A DNA stretch of 64,000 nucleotides from positions 60,428-124,427 of the forward strand of contig DASUVM010000007.1 in NCBI GenBank assembly GCA_036378955.1, in the 5' to 3' direction. A model generated the notes under the pieces. That model saw only the letters and a list, made by a program, of their open reading frames with translations, was not told the DNA's origin and searched no databases. The number at the start of each line of letters is the position of its first letter. Position 1 is the stretch's first letter. A program made the translations under genes and the position numbers. Shown here piece after piece: positions 33,618 through 42,895 of this stretch. The stretch comes from DASUVM01 sp036378955. Lineage in GTDB: Bacteria > Patescibacteriota > Saccharimonadia > Saccharimonadales > Saccharimonadaceae.

Positions 33618-34835
33618 TTAGCGTAATAGCTCTTCAAGCGCATTTTCAAAGGCAGCGTTACGGAGCGTCGTGTTCTCATTTTTGGCGCGGTCGAGCATGG
33701 CACGAGTAGCAGCCGAGAGAATTTCATCGAGCTGCCGGTTTACTTCCGCCTCAGGCCAGTGTGCTTTTGCTTTGTTCTGCTTCCACTCAAGAAAGCTCAC
33801 AATGACCCCACCGGCGTTGGCAATAATATCTGGAATACTCTCGACACCTCGAGCAGTCAATGAACGATATGCTGCATCATCAACCGGGCCATTTGCCAGT
33901 TCAACAATCACGCCCGCCTTTACTTCATCCACGTTAGCTGCCGTAAGCGCATCGCCAAGTGCTGCACACACTAGCACATCTACCTGTAGGCCAAGAATGT
34001 CGTCACGGTCAATAAAAACGGTACCGTCGGCTTCAATATCGTCAAGCACACCTTTACGAAAAGCTACGTCTTTAAACACCAGCCCTTGGGTAGTTTCACG
34101 AAAGTCGCGTACCGCAAGTGTACGTTTTGAATCTGAAGCAGCCACAATCCGCACCGGCAATTCGGCTTCAGCAATCTGTGCAAAAAAGAAGCCAACGTTA
34201 CCGATCCCTTGCACCGCTACCGTGAGCGGCTTGGGCAATTCAGGGTGCGCAGCAATATATTCGCGCAGCGCAATCACCCCACCTCGGCCAGTTGCCGCCT
34301 CGCGGCCTTCAGAACCGCCGTTTTCAAGGCTCTTACCGGTAAAGCTCGCTTTTGAATCGTCGCCCGTTAGTTTTTCATATTCATCAACCATCCAGTCAAC
34401 AATCTGGCCGTTGGTGTTAACATCTGGTGCTGGCACGTCTTTATCGGGCCCTATATGAGGGTGAAGTTGCTGTACATAGGCCCGAGCCACTGCTTCAATA
34501 TGTTCAGGTTCATGCAGCTTTGGGTTAAACGCTACCCCACCCTTGCCACCACCAAGCGGAATGCCAACAGCCGCAGTTTTAAGGCTCATCAGTGTCGCTA
34601 AAGCCCGCACTTCATCTAAATCAACGTCTTCATGAAACCGAATGCCGCCCTTGAATGGCCCGCGCTTCGAGCTGTGCTGAATGCGATAGGCCATATGTTT
34701 ATGACCGTTCACTTCAATTTCAAAAATATGCTCTGCCTCGGCGGTGAAGATATTTTCAATTTGCGCCTCATTCAGCCCAAGTTGAGCAGCTGCGCTTTTA
34801 ATACTTTTGTGGGCCGTGTCTAACATTGTACTCAT
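33618..34835 (-). CDS. gdhA: Glutamate dehydrogenase
   Basis: Interconverts glutamate with 2-oxoglutarate and ammonia, using NAD(P). The start at ATG 34835 follows AGGAG; the longer frame has no such site. The 405-residue protein carries GPFKGGIRFHEDVDLDEV, the catalytic PLGGGKGGVAFNP, then TGRGGVIALREYI and a Rossmann loop AVQGIGNVGFFFA. In a biosynthetically poor genome it may feed nitrogen or make alpha-ketoglutarate. Overlaps msrB by four bases (ATGA), so translation is coupled. Confidence 0.95.
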   Translation of the reverse strand: MSTMLDTAHKSIKSAAAQLGLNEAQIENIFTAEAEHIFEIEVNGHKHMAYRIQHSSKRGPFKGGIRFHEDVDLDEVRALATLMSLKTAAVGIPLGGGKGGVAFNPKLHEPEHIEAVARAYVQQLHPHIGPDKDVPAPDVNTNGQIVDWMVDEYEKLTGDDSKASFTGKSLENGGSEGREAATGRGGVIALREYIAAHPELPKPLTVAVQGIGNVGFFFAQIAEAELPVRIVAASDSKRTLAVRDFRETTQGLVFKDVAFRKGVLDDIEADGTVFIDRDDILGLQVDVLVCAALGDALTAANVDEVKAGVIVELANGPVDDAAYRSLTARGVESIPDIIANAGGVIVSFLEWKQNKAKAHWPEAEVNRQLDEILSAATRAMLDRAKNENTTLRNAAFENALEELLR

Positions 34836-35245
34836 ATTTTCTCCTTCTCTTTTGAAGCTCTCGGCATAAACTGCAAGCTCAAAGAATTGACACAATAACG
34901 TTTATCAGTAGGATTATTATACCCTTCGTGTTCAAAAATGTGGCCTAAATGGCTGCCGCAATTGGCGCAGGTAATTTCAGTACGCGCCATACCCAGTGAA
35001 CTATCGGTGTGAAACTCAACCGCCCCGGGCAGCGCATCATAAAAACTTGGCCAGCCCGAATGGCTATCAAATTTCGTATTCGAATCAAATAAAACTGCAC
35101 CGCAGGCAGCACAGGCATAGGTGCCATCATCATGTTTATTAACATACTCACCTGAAAAAGGTGGCTCGGTGGCTTTTTCACGGAGCACCTTATAACGCTC
35201 TGGCGGTAGCTCTTGCCGCCACTGTTCATTTGCTTTTTGCTGCAC
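34832..35245 (-). CDS. msrB: Peptide methionine-R-sulfoxide reductase
   Basis: Repairs methionine-R-sulfoxide in proteins. The 137-residue MsrB has two zinc-binding CxxC pairs (YACAACGAVL and ITCANCGSHLGHIFEHEG), the family segment FDSHSGWPSFYDAL, and the catalytic cysteine in DKRYCVNSLSLQF. Upstream of and translationally coupled to gdhA. Confidence 0.97.
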   Translation of the reverse strand: MQQKANEQWRQELPPERYKVLREKATEPPFSGEYVNKHDDGTYACAACGAVLFDSNTKFDSHSGWPSFYDALPGAVEFHTDSSLGMARTEITCANCGSHLGHIFEHEGYNNPTDKRYCVNSLSLQFMPRASKEKEKI

Positions 35246-35284
35246 GGTTTTATTATACTCCTTTAACAGTAAAGGATATGAAAT

Positions 35285-35596
35285 ATGGCCTCAGAAATTT
35301 TACCGCGCCTTGAAAGTATTACACCAGACATTGTAAAAATTCGGCAGCATGTTCGAGCACAGAAACGTGGTGATGTCGACAAGCCAATAGAGGCTTGTAT
35401 CGAGTTCCGTGATGGACATGCGCTACGGCAATTACAAGTTACATTCGGAAGACATGCTCTTTTTGCTACAGCTGACCTTTCGTTTCAGTATCATGAAAAC
35501 GGCTCATCGCCAACCGGTATCTTGCTAAAAGATGAACGTGGCTATTATGTCAGCACACCTTTCGTAGCTCAATTTGGCGAGCATAACGTTCATTAA
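35285..35596 (+). CDS. Unknown small soluble protein
   Basis: 103-residue alpha/beta protein of no known family, with a charged N-terminal half (IRQHVRAQKRGDVDKPIEA) and a beta-rich second half (ATADLSFQYHENG, GILLKDERGYYVS). It has an AAAGGATATGAAAT leader, faces msrB divergently and ends convergently with mscL, overlapping its stop by four bases. Confidence 0.65.
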   Translation: MASEILPRLESITPDIVKIRQHVRAQKRGDVDKPIEACIEFRDGHALRQLQVTFGRHALFATADLSFQYHENGSSPTGILLKDERGYYVSTPFVAQFGEHNVH

Positions 35597-35991
35597 GCCT
35601 CTTTTTTCTTATCAAGCCGGTCAAGCTTTAAACCGTGAATAACTAAATAAATCACAAAGGCAACCGCCAAGAAACGAATAAGCGCGTCGATAAGATCGCC
35701 AAAGGTGAACACCGCCGTACGGTCGCCAACTTCAAGCGTCCACTTAAGGGCAGCTAGGCCGCCCTTGCCTACCAACAGATCAATCAACGGCGTAATCAGG
35801 CTACCAACTATAATCTTCACAAGCTCAGCCGCCTGAGCACCAATTGCCAAACCAACCGCCAGGCCAACAATGCCCTGTTCGCGAACGAACCGCATAAAGC
35901 TACTCACCTGGCCCGTTACTTTTTGATGCGCCACAGCAGCTGGCCGGCGCTTGGCCTCAGGCTTTGCCGAAGGTGATGTACTTTTTACCAT
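35593..35991 (-). CDS. mscL: Large-conductance mechanosensitive channel
   Basis: Homopentameric safety valve opened by membrane tension. The 132-residue protein has a basic N-terminal tail, then the amphipathic helix and TM1 (FMRFVREQGIVGLAVGLAIG with AAQAAELVKIIVGSLITPL), an extracellular loop, and TM2 (ALIRFLAVAFVIYLVIHGL). Suggests exposure to osmotic shock. Confidence 0.93.
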   Translation of the reverse strand: MVKSTSPSAKPEAKRRPAAVAHQKVTGQVSSFMRFVREQGIVGLAVGLAIGAQAAELVKIIVGSLITPLIDLLVGKGGLAALKWTLEVGDRTAVFTFGDLIDALIRFLAVAFVIYLVIHGLKLDRLDKKKEA

Positions 35992-36043
35992 ACCAAAACT
36001 CCACTTTATCTTACCTAATTATAATCGTGAGATACTGGTAATA

Positions 36044-37696
36044 CTAGAGATATTCGGGGGCAGGAATAGCAAGAAGCCCTAGCCCATGTCTCAGCGTCTC
36101 GGCATAATGAGCAATGAGTGCAAGCCGCAGCTGCTCACGAGGGTCATCAATAACACGGCTATGTTCATAAAACCGGTTAAATGTTTGGGCCAGTTCATAT
36201 AAATATGTGCAGATATAGTGAGGCAAGAGCTCATCCATTGCACGCACCGTTACCTCACGATATTCTTGCAGCTTTAAAACAAGTGCGCGTTCATAGTTGT
36301 CAAACTGCATAGTGCCTGAAGCTTTCGGCGCTTTTTTGCTCTTCGCCAGAATACTGCAAGCTCGGGCATGTGCATATTGCAGATACGGCCCCGAGTTACC
36401 TTCAACACTAACCGACTCATTAATATCAAATATGACATCGCTCCCAATACGAACCTTCAAAAATGCATAGCGCAGTGCTGCGGTAATAATAGCCTCGTTC
36501 GGCTCGGCACCACGCGCTTTAATGGCGGCCTCAAGCTGCGCAAACAGCCATTCAATGTTCAGTACTTCGCCAGTGCGCGAACTCATTTTACCAGTTGAAA
36601 GTTTAACCGTACCGGTTGAGATATTCTCAGTAATACCCTTTAGTGCCGGCATTGCCAGCTCGGCCGCTTTTATAACGACGTTAAAGTAGTCTTTTTGCTC
36701 TTCAGCGGTGATTATATAGCTTTTATCAGGGTTATAATCGCGCTGCTTTAGCTGCATTAGCCCAAGATCACGCGCCTCATACAGCCCTGTACCGCGGCTC
36801 GCTATAAACACGCGTGTATGCAAGCCATAATCTTCGCCTTTAAAAATAATGGCGCCCTTGCTCTCAGTGAATATATCATCAATGTTATTTTTAACCGTTT
36901 TTACCCCTAGCGTATCGGCCTCACTTTCAAGATAGCGTTTTTCTGCCAGCCGGCTCCCGAGGCGTTCAATAATAGTGTCTAGGTAGTTAAAGCTCCAAAG
37001 CTTACAGGTTTCATACACATGCTTAAATAACGGATCATCAGGCTGAAACGATTGCTGCACAAGCGCTTCAATTGCAGCATGCGCCTTTTCGTCTTCTTTA
37101 TCAGCCTTTGCCCCCTCAACATACATCTTGCTCATAAAAGCCGCGCGATCTTTGAGCTCAATAGCGTCAAGCTTTGCTGCGTCGCCATCAACAAATTTTA
37201 AGATTGCCCACATACTTCTACCCACATGCAGCCCGACATCACCGTGATAACTTACCCGATGTGTTTCAGCCCCGCTAGCCTCAAGTAAATTAGCAATCGT
37301 ATCCGCAATAATACAGTTATAGGCGTGTCCTATATGAAGATCTTTAAACGGGTTGGGGTTGTTTGTTTCAATCACCACCGTCTCCCCGGCTCGCTCTAAA
37401 GAGGCTAGCTCTGAATGATACAAAAATCGAGCCAATGCCACATCAGTAAAGCGCACATTAATAAAACCAGGGCCCGCCACCTCAACTTTTGCAATATCGG
37501 CATCTTTTTCAATCTCGGCAGCAATCGCCTCGGCAATTTCACGAGGTGGCTTTTTTAGTTCGCGCGCCAGCTGCATGGCAACGTTCGTTGCAGCGTCACC
37601 AAACTGTGGATCAGGCCGTGAGATGTCAACAATTACCTGAACGGTAAAGAGATGTCTCACAACATCATGTACTAATTTTTCTAGTCTATCCTTCAT
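36044..37696 (-). CDS. argS: Arginyl-tRNA synthetase
   Basis: Class I synthetase charging tRNA-Arg. 550 residues: N-terminal Add1 domain, the HIGH-like signature FKDLHIGHAYNCIIAD (about 117-132), catalytic core with KMS-like KLSTGKMSSRTGEVL, and the anticodon-binding DALR domain near the C-terminus ending in LLAIPAPEYL. A TATACT box (37704-37709, minus strand) lies seven bases before the ATG, so it is probably leaderless. Confidence 0.96.
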   Translation of the reverse strand: MKDRLEKLVHDVVRHLFTVQVIVDISRPDPQFGDAATNVAMQLARELKKPPREIAEAIAAEIEKDADIAKVEVAGPGFINVRFTDVALARFLYHSELASLERAGETVVIETNNPNPFKDLHIGHAYNCIIADTIANLLEASGAETHRVSYHGDVGLHVGRSMWAILKFVDGDAAKLDAIELKDRAAFMSKMYVEGAKADKEDEKAHAAIEALVQQSFQPDDPLFKHVYETCKLWSFNYLDTIIERLGSRLAEKRYLESEADTLGVKTVKNNIDDIFTESKGAIIFKGEDYGLHTRVFIASRGTGLYEARDLGLMQLKQRDYNPDKSYIITAEEQKDYFNVVIKAAELAMPALKGITENISTGTVKLSTGKMSSRTGEVLNIEWLFAQLEAAIKARGAEPNEAIITAALRYAFLKVRIGSDVIFDINESVSVEGNSGPYLQYAHARACSILAKSKKAPKASGTMQFDNYERALVLKLQEYREVTVRAMDELLPHYICTYLYELAQTFNRFYEHSRVIDDPREQLRLALIAHYAETLRHGLGLLAIPAPEYL

Positions 37697-37720
37697 CGAA
37701 GCTAGTATAACAGATTAGCA

Positions 37721-38842
37721 CTAGCTCGTCGTGCGAGATTCATTGCGACGTTTCGTTAGCTCGTCGTCAATCTTGCTGTATACCTCGCTCGCGCGGGCGT
37801 CAACGTCCGGGTGAATCCGTTCTTTCGAAAGTGCTTTTTTGACCTCGTTAGAGAATTTGTTCATCTTTTCGCGAGTCATCACCACACCTTTTGGCACAAT
37901 TTTATCAATAGCCTGCTGGGCAATATTTTCAGCCGACACGTCAGGCGCAACATTCCACTCCTCTTTCCCAGGCTTCTGCGAGTCAACCGAAGGAATATGG
38001 GTTTTATTAATCTTCACTTTTTCACGAGGTGGCACCGAGCTCTGATACTGCTCGCCTTTATAAGACCCTGAGTACCCAGTGGCTAGGTAATCCCCAAATA
38101 CTTGCCGCGCTCTTTCCATGTCTCCTGTATATTGATGGAACCTCTCGCGCTGCTGCGCCATAAAATCGGAGGTTCTCTTACTTAGGTCAAGCCGTACATC
38201 TTCTCTTATGGCGACTTTGCCGAAATTGCTGCGTTGTTGGTACTTTTTTCGATGTTCTTCTCTTTCGTCGCGTCCAACATCATCAAGCAGCTCATTTTGC
38301 TTATTTACAAACGGCACACCCGGAAAGCGCTCGCGTAGCCCCTGAAGCTGCTCTTGTGTTAGTTCCCCCTGTATCAAGGCAGCCGAAGGCAGAATAGCCG
38401 CCTCGCCATTACCTTCTAAAAGCGTATTGTCGTAAATAAACGCTACGGTACGGTCAGGTTCGCCAAATGTAGAGCGAGTATGTTTACGCGGTGGGGATAA
38501 CAAGGTATTAAGCGATGATAAACTTGTGAAACGCCCCGTCCGGCGATAGCCGTCGGCAGCCTTGGGGCTCCGTAAAGAGTACTGGTTATTAAGCAATTCA
38601 GCCACATTAGCCGACATGTCGATAGCCGAATTCTCGCCCACGTCATCAACGTGCATACTCACCACTACAGAATCCTTAGGTAAGAGAACCTCGCCCCTCA
38701 TCCAATCAGGAGCGTTCAGAATGCGATCACGCACCTCACCCGAGCCACTATATAAAAACAGCTGACGTTCTGGCCCCATCGGGCCGGTTTCAGCAGTTGC
38801 GCTAAAGCTGGCAACATGTTCATTATTAATTTTTGTTTGCAT
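37721..38842 (-). CDS. Unknown protein, operon with the 38860 gene
   Basis: 373 residues of soluble, charged protein without recognised domains or membrane segments. The first 150 residues have beta-rich character (RQLFLYSGSGEVRDRI, DSVVVSMHVDDVG); the second half is a series of Lys/Glu/Arg helices ending in DELTKRRNESRTTS. The gene starts 17 bases after the 38860-39324 gene. A structural or regulatory role is possible but unsupported. Confidence 0.65.
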   Translation of the reverse strand: MQTKINNEHVASFSATAETGPMGPERQLFLYSGSGEVRDRILNAPDWMRGEVLLPKDSVVVSMHVDDVGENSAIDMSANVAELLNNQYSLRSPKAADGYRRTGRFTSLSSLNTLLSPPRKHTRSTFGEPDRTVAFIYDNTLLEGNGEAAILPSAALIQGELTQEQLQGLRERFPGVPFVNKQNELLDDVGRDEREEHRKKYQQRSNFGKVAIREDVRLDLSKRTSDFMAQQRERFHQYTGDMERARQVFGDYLATGYSGSYKGEQYQSSVPPREKVKINKTHIPSVDSQKPGKEEWNVAPDVSAENIAQQAIDKIVPKGVVMTREKMNKFSNEVKKALSKERIHPDVDARASEVYSKIDDELTKRRNESRTTS

Positions 38843-38859
38843 AGCTGTAAGTGATTTCT

Positions 38860-39324
38860 TTATTTTCTAAAATCGTTTCTAGGGCCAAAGGAAATACTGT
38901 GAGCACTGATCTTGTCTATATATGCAGTGCCCTGGCCGGCTGCCTTGCGTCGTTCTATCAGGTCTTGTAGTGTTTCAAACTCTTCGTCTTCAGACTCTTC
39001 AGTGGGCTTTTGTGCTCCTGCGGAGATATCATCTGCATGCTCTACTCCACTTTCAGGTTGAAGTGCTAAAGGCTGCTCCTCTGGAACCGCGCTGGTTGGT
39101 TGCTTCGTTTCATTTTGCTCACTCTTCGGGGCCCCACCTTCTGGCACCCGCACATCAGCTCCAACGGCCGATCTTCCGACTCTCTGGCGCTGATAAGCTG
39201 ATTCAATTGGTGGTTTTTGTCTGCGTTGTTCTTGTGCGGCACTGTTTATAGCATCTATTTCATTTACTAGTCTTCCCATAGAAAGATGCATGCCGCCAAA
39301 AGGATCTTCGTTTGGTTGTTTCAT
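38860..39324 (-). CDS. Unknown acidic, disordered protein
   Basis: 154 residues from the ATG at 39324 (MKQPNEDPFGGMHLSMGRLV...), preferred because a TTGACA promoter element lies inside the longer frame. Low-complexity, Glu/Gln/Pro-rich and probably disordered, with a C-terminal helical piece (DEEFETLQDLIERRKAAG). It precedes the 37721 gene with a 17-base gap; the two likely form a pair. Confidence 0.6.
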   Translation of the reverse strand: MKQPNEDPFGGMHLSMGRLVNEIDAINSAAQEQRRQKPPIESAYQRQRVGRSAVGADVRVPEGGAPKSEQNETKQPTSAVPEEQPLALQPESGVEHADDISAGAQKPTEESEDEEFETLQDLIERRKAAGQGTAYIDKISAHSISFGPRNDFRK

Positions 39325-39394
39325 GCTTATACGATAACATGTCAATTCGCTTATGTCAATATATCGCCGCTCTTCCTTATAACAGTACTCTGAG

Positions 39395-40069
39395 CTACGA
39401 TTCCCTCTTAGATGTAGCCAGTTGCCGTCCCACAAAATATATGCTGGTTAAAAATACAAAGAAGCTAAGAGTCATACTCCAGCTTTCAGGGTAAAGCACA
39501 GGGTGAGCAAACCGTAAAGCAACACTCTCGGCAAGCTCTAGTGGGTGCAGCAATATATCCCAACTATTCCAACGAAGCTCACGGCCGATATAAATGGCAA
39601 AACCGCACAGCAGTAACACGAAACTCACCACGATCGAAGCAGTCAACTTCTGCACAAGGTGCCTCTTTAATATCTCTTGATGCACTATATAGAGGCTGAT
39701 ATAGCCAAATAGAAGGCCAAGCAAGCTAAATTGCATCAACATAACTATATCTTGCACAATATCAACTCGTGAGCTTTCGGGCAAATGAATAAAATCTGTC
39801 ACAATATAGAAGCTATTGGGCAAGAACAGCAGCCAAACAATAGTCGCGGTTATTGGCAACCAGTGGCGCCGGAGCTTTGTTCTAAGCAACCGCTTCAGCC
39901 AGAGCGCAGCAACTAATGGAATAACGCTCAGAAGTAAGTTAGGCATAAGATACCAATAGTCATAGGTTTGGTTACGCCAAACACCTATCGCAAACAGTAA
40001 TAAGCCAACAAACACCGCAAAACAGAGCACAACAGCTAATTGTTGGCGCAATAATAATTTTAAAAACAT
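39395..40069 (-). CDS. DUF1361-like multi-pass membrane protein
   Basis: 224-residue protein with about six membrane segments and the family-like centre WLLFLPNSFYIVTDFIHLPESS, typical of DUF1361. Function unknown; often carried singly in Gram-positive and CPR genomes. Located 21 bases downstream of pyrG in the same direction. Confidence 0.8.
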   Translation of the reverse strand: MFLKLLLRQQLAVVLCFAVFVGLLLFAIGVWRNQTYDYWYLMPNLLLSVIPLVAALWLKRLLRTKLRRHWLPITATIVWLLFLPNSFYIVTDFIHLPESSRVDIVQDIVMLMQFSLLGLLFGYISLYIVHQEILKRHLVQKLTASIVVSFVLLLCGFAIYIGRELRWNSWDILLHPLELAESVALRFAHPVLYPESWSMTLSFFVFLTSIYFVGRQLATSKRES

Positions 40070-40090
40070 AGCTTTTACAAGTATAACAAA

Positions 40091-41680
40091 TTAACGAACC
40101 GAGGCCCGGATCAAGCCAATGAACGGTGCATAGGGCCGCATGGGGCATGAGCTGAATTCAGGGTGCGCCTGAGTTGCGAGCATATACGGGTGGTGCTTTG
40201 CCTCGACAACCTCAACTAATGTGCCGTCAGGCGAGGTGCCAGAAATAATAAGGCCACCCGCTTCAATCTGCTTCTGAAAGGCTATGTTCACTTCGTAGCG
40301 GTGGCGATGCCGCTCAATAATACGCTTTTTGCCGTATGTCTTCTTGGCCAGAGAACTCTCTCGCAAGATACACGCATAATCGCCGAGGCGCATTGTGCCA
40401 CCGGTTGCCTCTTTGCCTTTTTGGTCGGCCATAATATAAACAACTGGCTTTTTTGCGTCAGGATCAAGTTCGGCAGTAGTAGCTTCAGCCAGCCCACCAC
40501 GGCGAGCGGCGGCAACAACCGCCACTTGCAACCCAAGACAAATGCCAAGATAGGGCTTTTTATGCTCAAGCGCGTAGTCGGCTGCCGCAATCTTTCCTTC
40601 AACACCCCGAATACCAAACCCACCGGGCACCAAGAGTCCGTCATAAAATGCTAGGTGTGCGGTGCCTGCTTTTTCAATATGCTCGGCACTCACCCAGGTA
40701 TATTGCAAGTTAACACCTTCATGCCAAGCGGCAGCTTTTAACGCCTCTATAACCGAATAATAGGTATCTTCGTTATTAAGATATTTCGCAACAATGCCAA
40801 TATGAACTGTCTTTGCATAAGTGGCTGTTGCTTGTTTTACTAACGCTCTCCAGGGTTGCATATAGGCTTTTTTAATAGGGAGGCCGAGACGCTTCGAAAG
40901 CAGGCGCCCGATATGCTGTTGTTCTAAGGTTAAAGGCACCTGATACACCGTTCGGGCATTTTCGAGCATAATCACATTTTCTGCCGGTACGCCCCCGAAT
41001 AAGCTGATCTTGGCACGAACATCGGGTGTTGTGGGCTGTTCGGCACGCACCGCCACAAAATCAGGCACAATACCAAACTGACGAAGGTCGCGAATTGAAT
41101 TTTGAGCCGGTTTTGTTTTAAACTCTTTTGTTGTGTCAATAAATGGCACATAGAGCACATGCACGAACTGGCACTTCCCTGGCCTGGCTTGGGCAAACTC
41201 ACGAATTGCCTCAAGATGCGCGAGGCCTTCGTAATCACCGACTGTTCCGCCTATTTCGACAATATGAATGCTACTGCCTTTGCTGGCATCAACTATCGAT
41301 TGCTGAATGGCACCCGTTAGGTGCGGCACGAGCTGGATCGTTTTGCCAAGGAATTTGCCCGAGCGTTCGTCGTTGATTAAATCGCGAATTAAGCGGCCCG
41401 TCAGGGTGGCGCTTTTTTGGTTCATATCTGCGTCTAAAAACCGTTCATAGTGGCCTAAATCGAGATCGGTTTCGGCACCATCTTTTGTAACAAAACATTC
41501 GCCATGTTCAGCCGGGTTTAAAGTGCCGGCATCAATATTTAAGTAAGGGTCGCACTTCTGCATCGTAACGGAAAATCCGCGGGCTTTAAAAACGGCGCCG
41601 ATTGCCGACGCCGTTATGCCTTTTCCGATTCCAGAGAGCACACCCCCGGTGATAAATATATATCGGGTAGGTGACTTCAT
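40091..41680 (-). CDS. pyrG: CTP synthase
   Basis: Makes CTP from UTP with glutamine. 529 residues: N-terminal synthase domain beginning YIFITGGVLSGIGKGITASAIG (P-loop), with CDPYLNIDAGTLNPAEHGE, and a C-terminal glutaminase domain containing GGFGIRGVEGK, the nucleophile motif PYLGICLGLQ, and final HPEFSS. A TATACT box is seven bases before the ATG. A rare biosynthetic enzyme kept in this reduced genome. Confidence 0.97.
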   Translation of the reverse strand: MKSPTRYIFITGGVLSGIGKGITASAIGAVFKARGFSVTMQKCDPYLNIDAGTLNPAEHGECFVTKDGAETDLDLGHYERFLDADMNQKSATLTGRLIRDLINDERSGKFLGKTIQLVPHLTGAIQQSIVDASKGSSIHIVEIGGTVGDYEGLAHLEAIREFAQARPGKCQFVHVLYVPFIDTTKEFKTKPAQNSIRDLRQFGIVPDFVAVRAEQPTTPDVRAKISLFGGVPAENVIMLENARTVYQVPLTLEQQHIGRLLSKRLGLPIKKAYMQPWRALVKQATATYAKTVHIGIVAKYLNNEDTYYSVIEALKAAAWHEGVNLQYTWVSAEHIEKAGTAHLAFYDGLLVPGGFGIRGVEGKIAAADYALEHKKPYLGICLGLQVAVVAAARRGGLAEATTAELDPDAKKPVVYIMADQKGKEATGGTMRLGDYACILRESSLAKKTYGKKRIIERHRHRYEVNIAFQKQIEAGGLIISGTSPDGTLVEVVEAKHHPYMLATQAHPEFSSCPMRPYAPFIGLIRASVR

Positions 41681-41765
41681 GTGCTGTAGTATAGCAAAAA
41701 CAAACGAAACAGCAAGAAAAGCTCATAAACTTAAAAAGAGACCATTCGAACGGTACGTACAAACC

Positions 41766-42734
41766 TCAAAACCTCTGCAACATCTCAGCAGGCGTCCGCA
41801 ACTGTAATCCTAAGTGTACCCGTTCATGGTTGTAGTAGTCCAGGTACGCCGTCAGGCGGGCCTGGACTACTCTGTTTGTAGTCTTGTAGGTCAGCCTGTT
41901 GCCAAGGCATTCTTCTTGGACAGTGCGGTTGAATCTCTCAATGTGGGCGTTGTCGTTGGGCCTGCCCAATCTGCTGTGCCGAACGGTAATGTTTCGGCTT
42001 GCTAACCTTTGGGCAAAGTACCGCCCAAACTCTGGCCCGTTGTCGGCTTGGATGAGCTCAAAGCCAAAGCCAAACTGCTGGCTGGCACGTAGTACCACGC
42101 TCGCCGCCAGTCCTGGCAGAATCCGGCTGTGCACTTCGGCATAAGCCATGCGAGTGTGCAGGTCAATGACGGTATACACGTAGCGCCTATGCTTGGTGAG
42201 TGGACAAATGTAATGGACGGTGTCTGTCTGTACCAGTTCACCAGGTTTGGTAACGTGTGGACGCCTGGGGTTATCTGGACGTACCCGCTTCTTTCTTGCA
42301 CCGTCAAAGCAGTGGTGACGCCGCAAAATGCGGCGTACACTGCTGAGACTGACCGACAGCCCCTCTCTGGTTGTTGCATAGTACCAGACAACCTCGGCGC
42401 AGCGCTTGAGTGTGCGGCGTAGCTCCAGCACCCGGGCGACAATCTGTGCGGCAATGGCTTTGGGACTGGTGCGTGGCCGTGAGGCTAGAGTTGGGATACG
42501 CCAGGTGCAGGGGGTGAACCGGAAGACTGAGCCAGCTTGTCTGCTTGGTCGGCTGTCGTTGGTGAACTGGACATGCTGGTTTAGTACATTCCATTTGCGC
42601 TTCCAGCGCCAAATGGTACTGCGGTGCACGCCGCAACGGTTGGCCACTACCGAAAGGGCTACGCCCTCTCGGACAAGCAATTGCATGGCAATTGCTCTCG
42701 CTTTAGGTAGATTAGGGTTGGTAGAATAAGCCAT
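41766..42734 (-). CDS. IS481-type transposase
   Basis: 322-residue DDE transposase. N-terminal helix-turn-helix (GVALSVVANRCGVHRSTIWRWKRKW is split across residues 25-50) and an rve integrase core: VQTDTVHYI with the first Asp, QADNGPEFGRYFA with the second, and the Glu in HIERFNRTVQEE. C-terminus YLDYYNHERVHLGLQLRTP is typical. The ORF runs past the left inverted repeat by about 20 bases. It appears intact, so it may be active. Confidence 0.93.
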   Translation of the reverse strand: MAYSTNPNLPKARAIAMQLLVREGVALSVVANRCGVHRSTIWRWKRKWNVLNQHVQFTNDSRPSRQAGSVFRFTPCTWRIPTLASRPRTSPKAIAAQIVARVLELRRTLKRCAEVVWYYATTREGLSVSLSSVRRILRRHHCFDGARKKRVRPDNPRRPHVTKPGELVQTDTVHYICPLTKHRRYVYTVIDLHTRMAYAEVHSRILPGLAASVVLRASQQFGFGFELIQADNGPEFGRYFAQRLASRNITVRHSRLGRPNDNAHIERFNRTVQEECLGNRLTYKTTNRVVQARLTAYLDYYNHERVHLGLQLRTPAEMLQRF

Positions 42735-42787
42735 GGCAGGCTCCTCTCTGTTGTTTAGTTAGCACTAAACAGTGTAGGACGCCTGCT
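41787..42787 (-). mobile_element. IS481-family insertion sequence with imperfect terminal repeats
   Basis: Terminal repeats AGCAGGCGTCCGCAACTGT (41787-41805) and the complement of ACAGTGTAGGACGCCTGCT (42769-42787) match at 16 of 19 positions. No obvious target duplication is seen just outside. It sits upstream of pyrG without destroying its promoter. Confidence 0.75.
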
Positions 42788-42792
42788 TTTTT

Positions 42793-42824
42793 GGAGCTAG
42801 GGGCTAACGCCCCTCGCTCCTTTT
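42793..42824 (+). terminator. Hairpin terminator at the right flank of the insertion sequence
   Basis: GGAGC-TA-GGGG paired with CCCC-TC-GCTCC around CTAACG, followed by TTTT. It would stop plus-strand transcripts leaving the insertion sequence. Confidence 0.7.
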
Positions 42825-42857
42825 ATGTTGCTAAGGTGGTGAGTTGGTATGCCGGGG

Positions 42858-42886
42858 TTGACAATTGCCTACATTAATGATAGAGT
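42858..42886 (+). promoter_or_regulatory. Promoter of the 42896 gene
   Basis: TTGACA (42858-42863) and TAGAGT (42881-42886) at 17 bases; the ATG follows nine bases after the -10, again implying a leaderless transcript. Confidence 0.6.
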
Positions 42887-42895
42887 CTAGTCATT

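Noticed and set aside
42406..42729. Antisense ORFs within the transposase gene
   Set aside because: They are shadows of the transposase reading frame.
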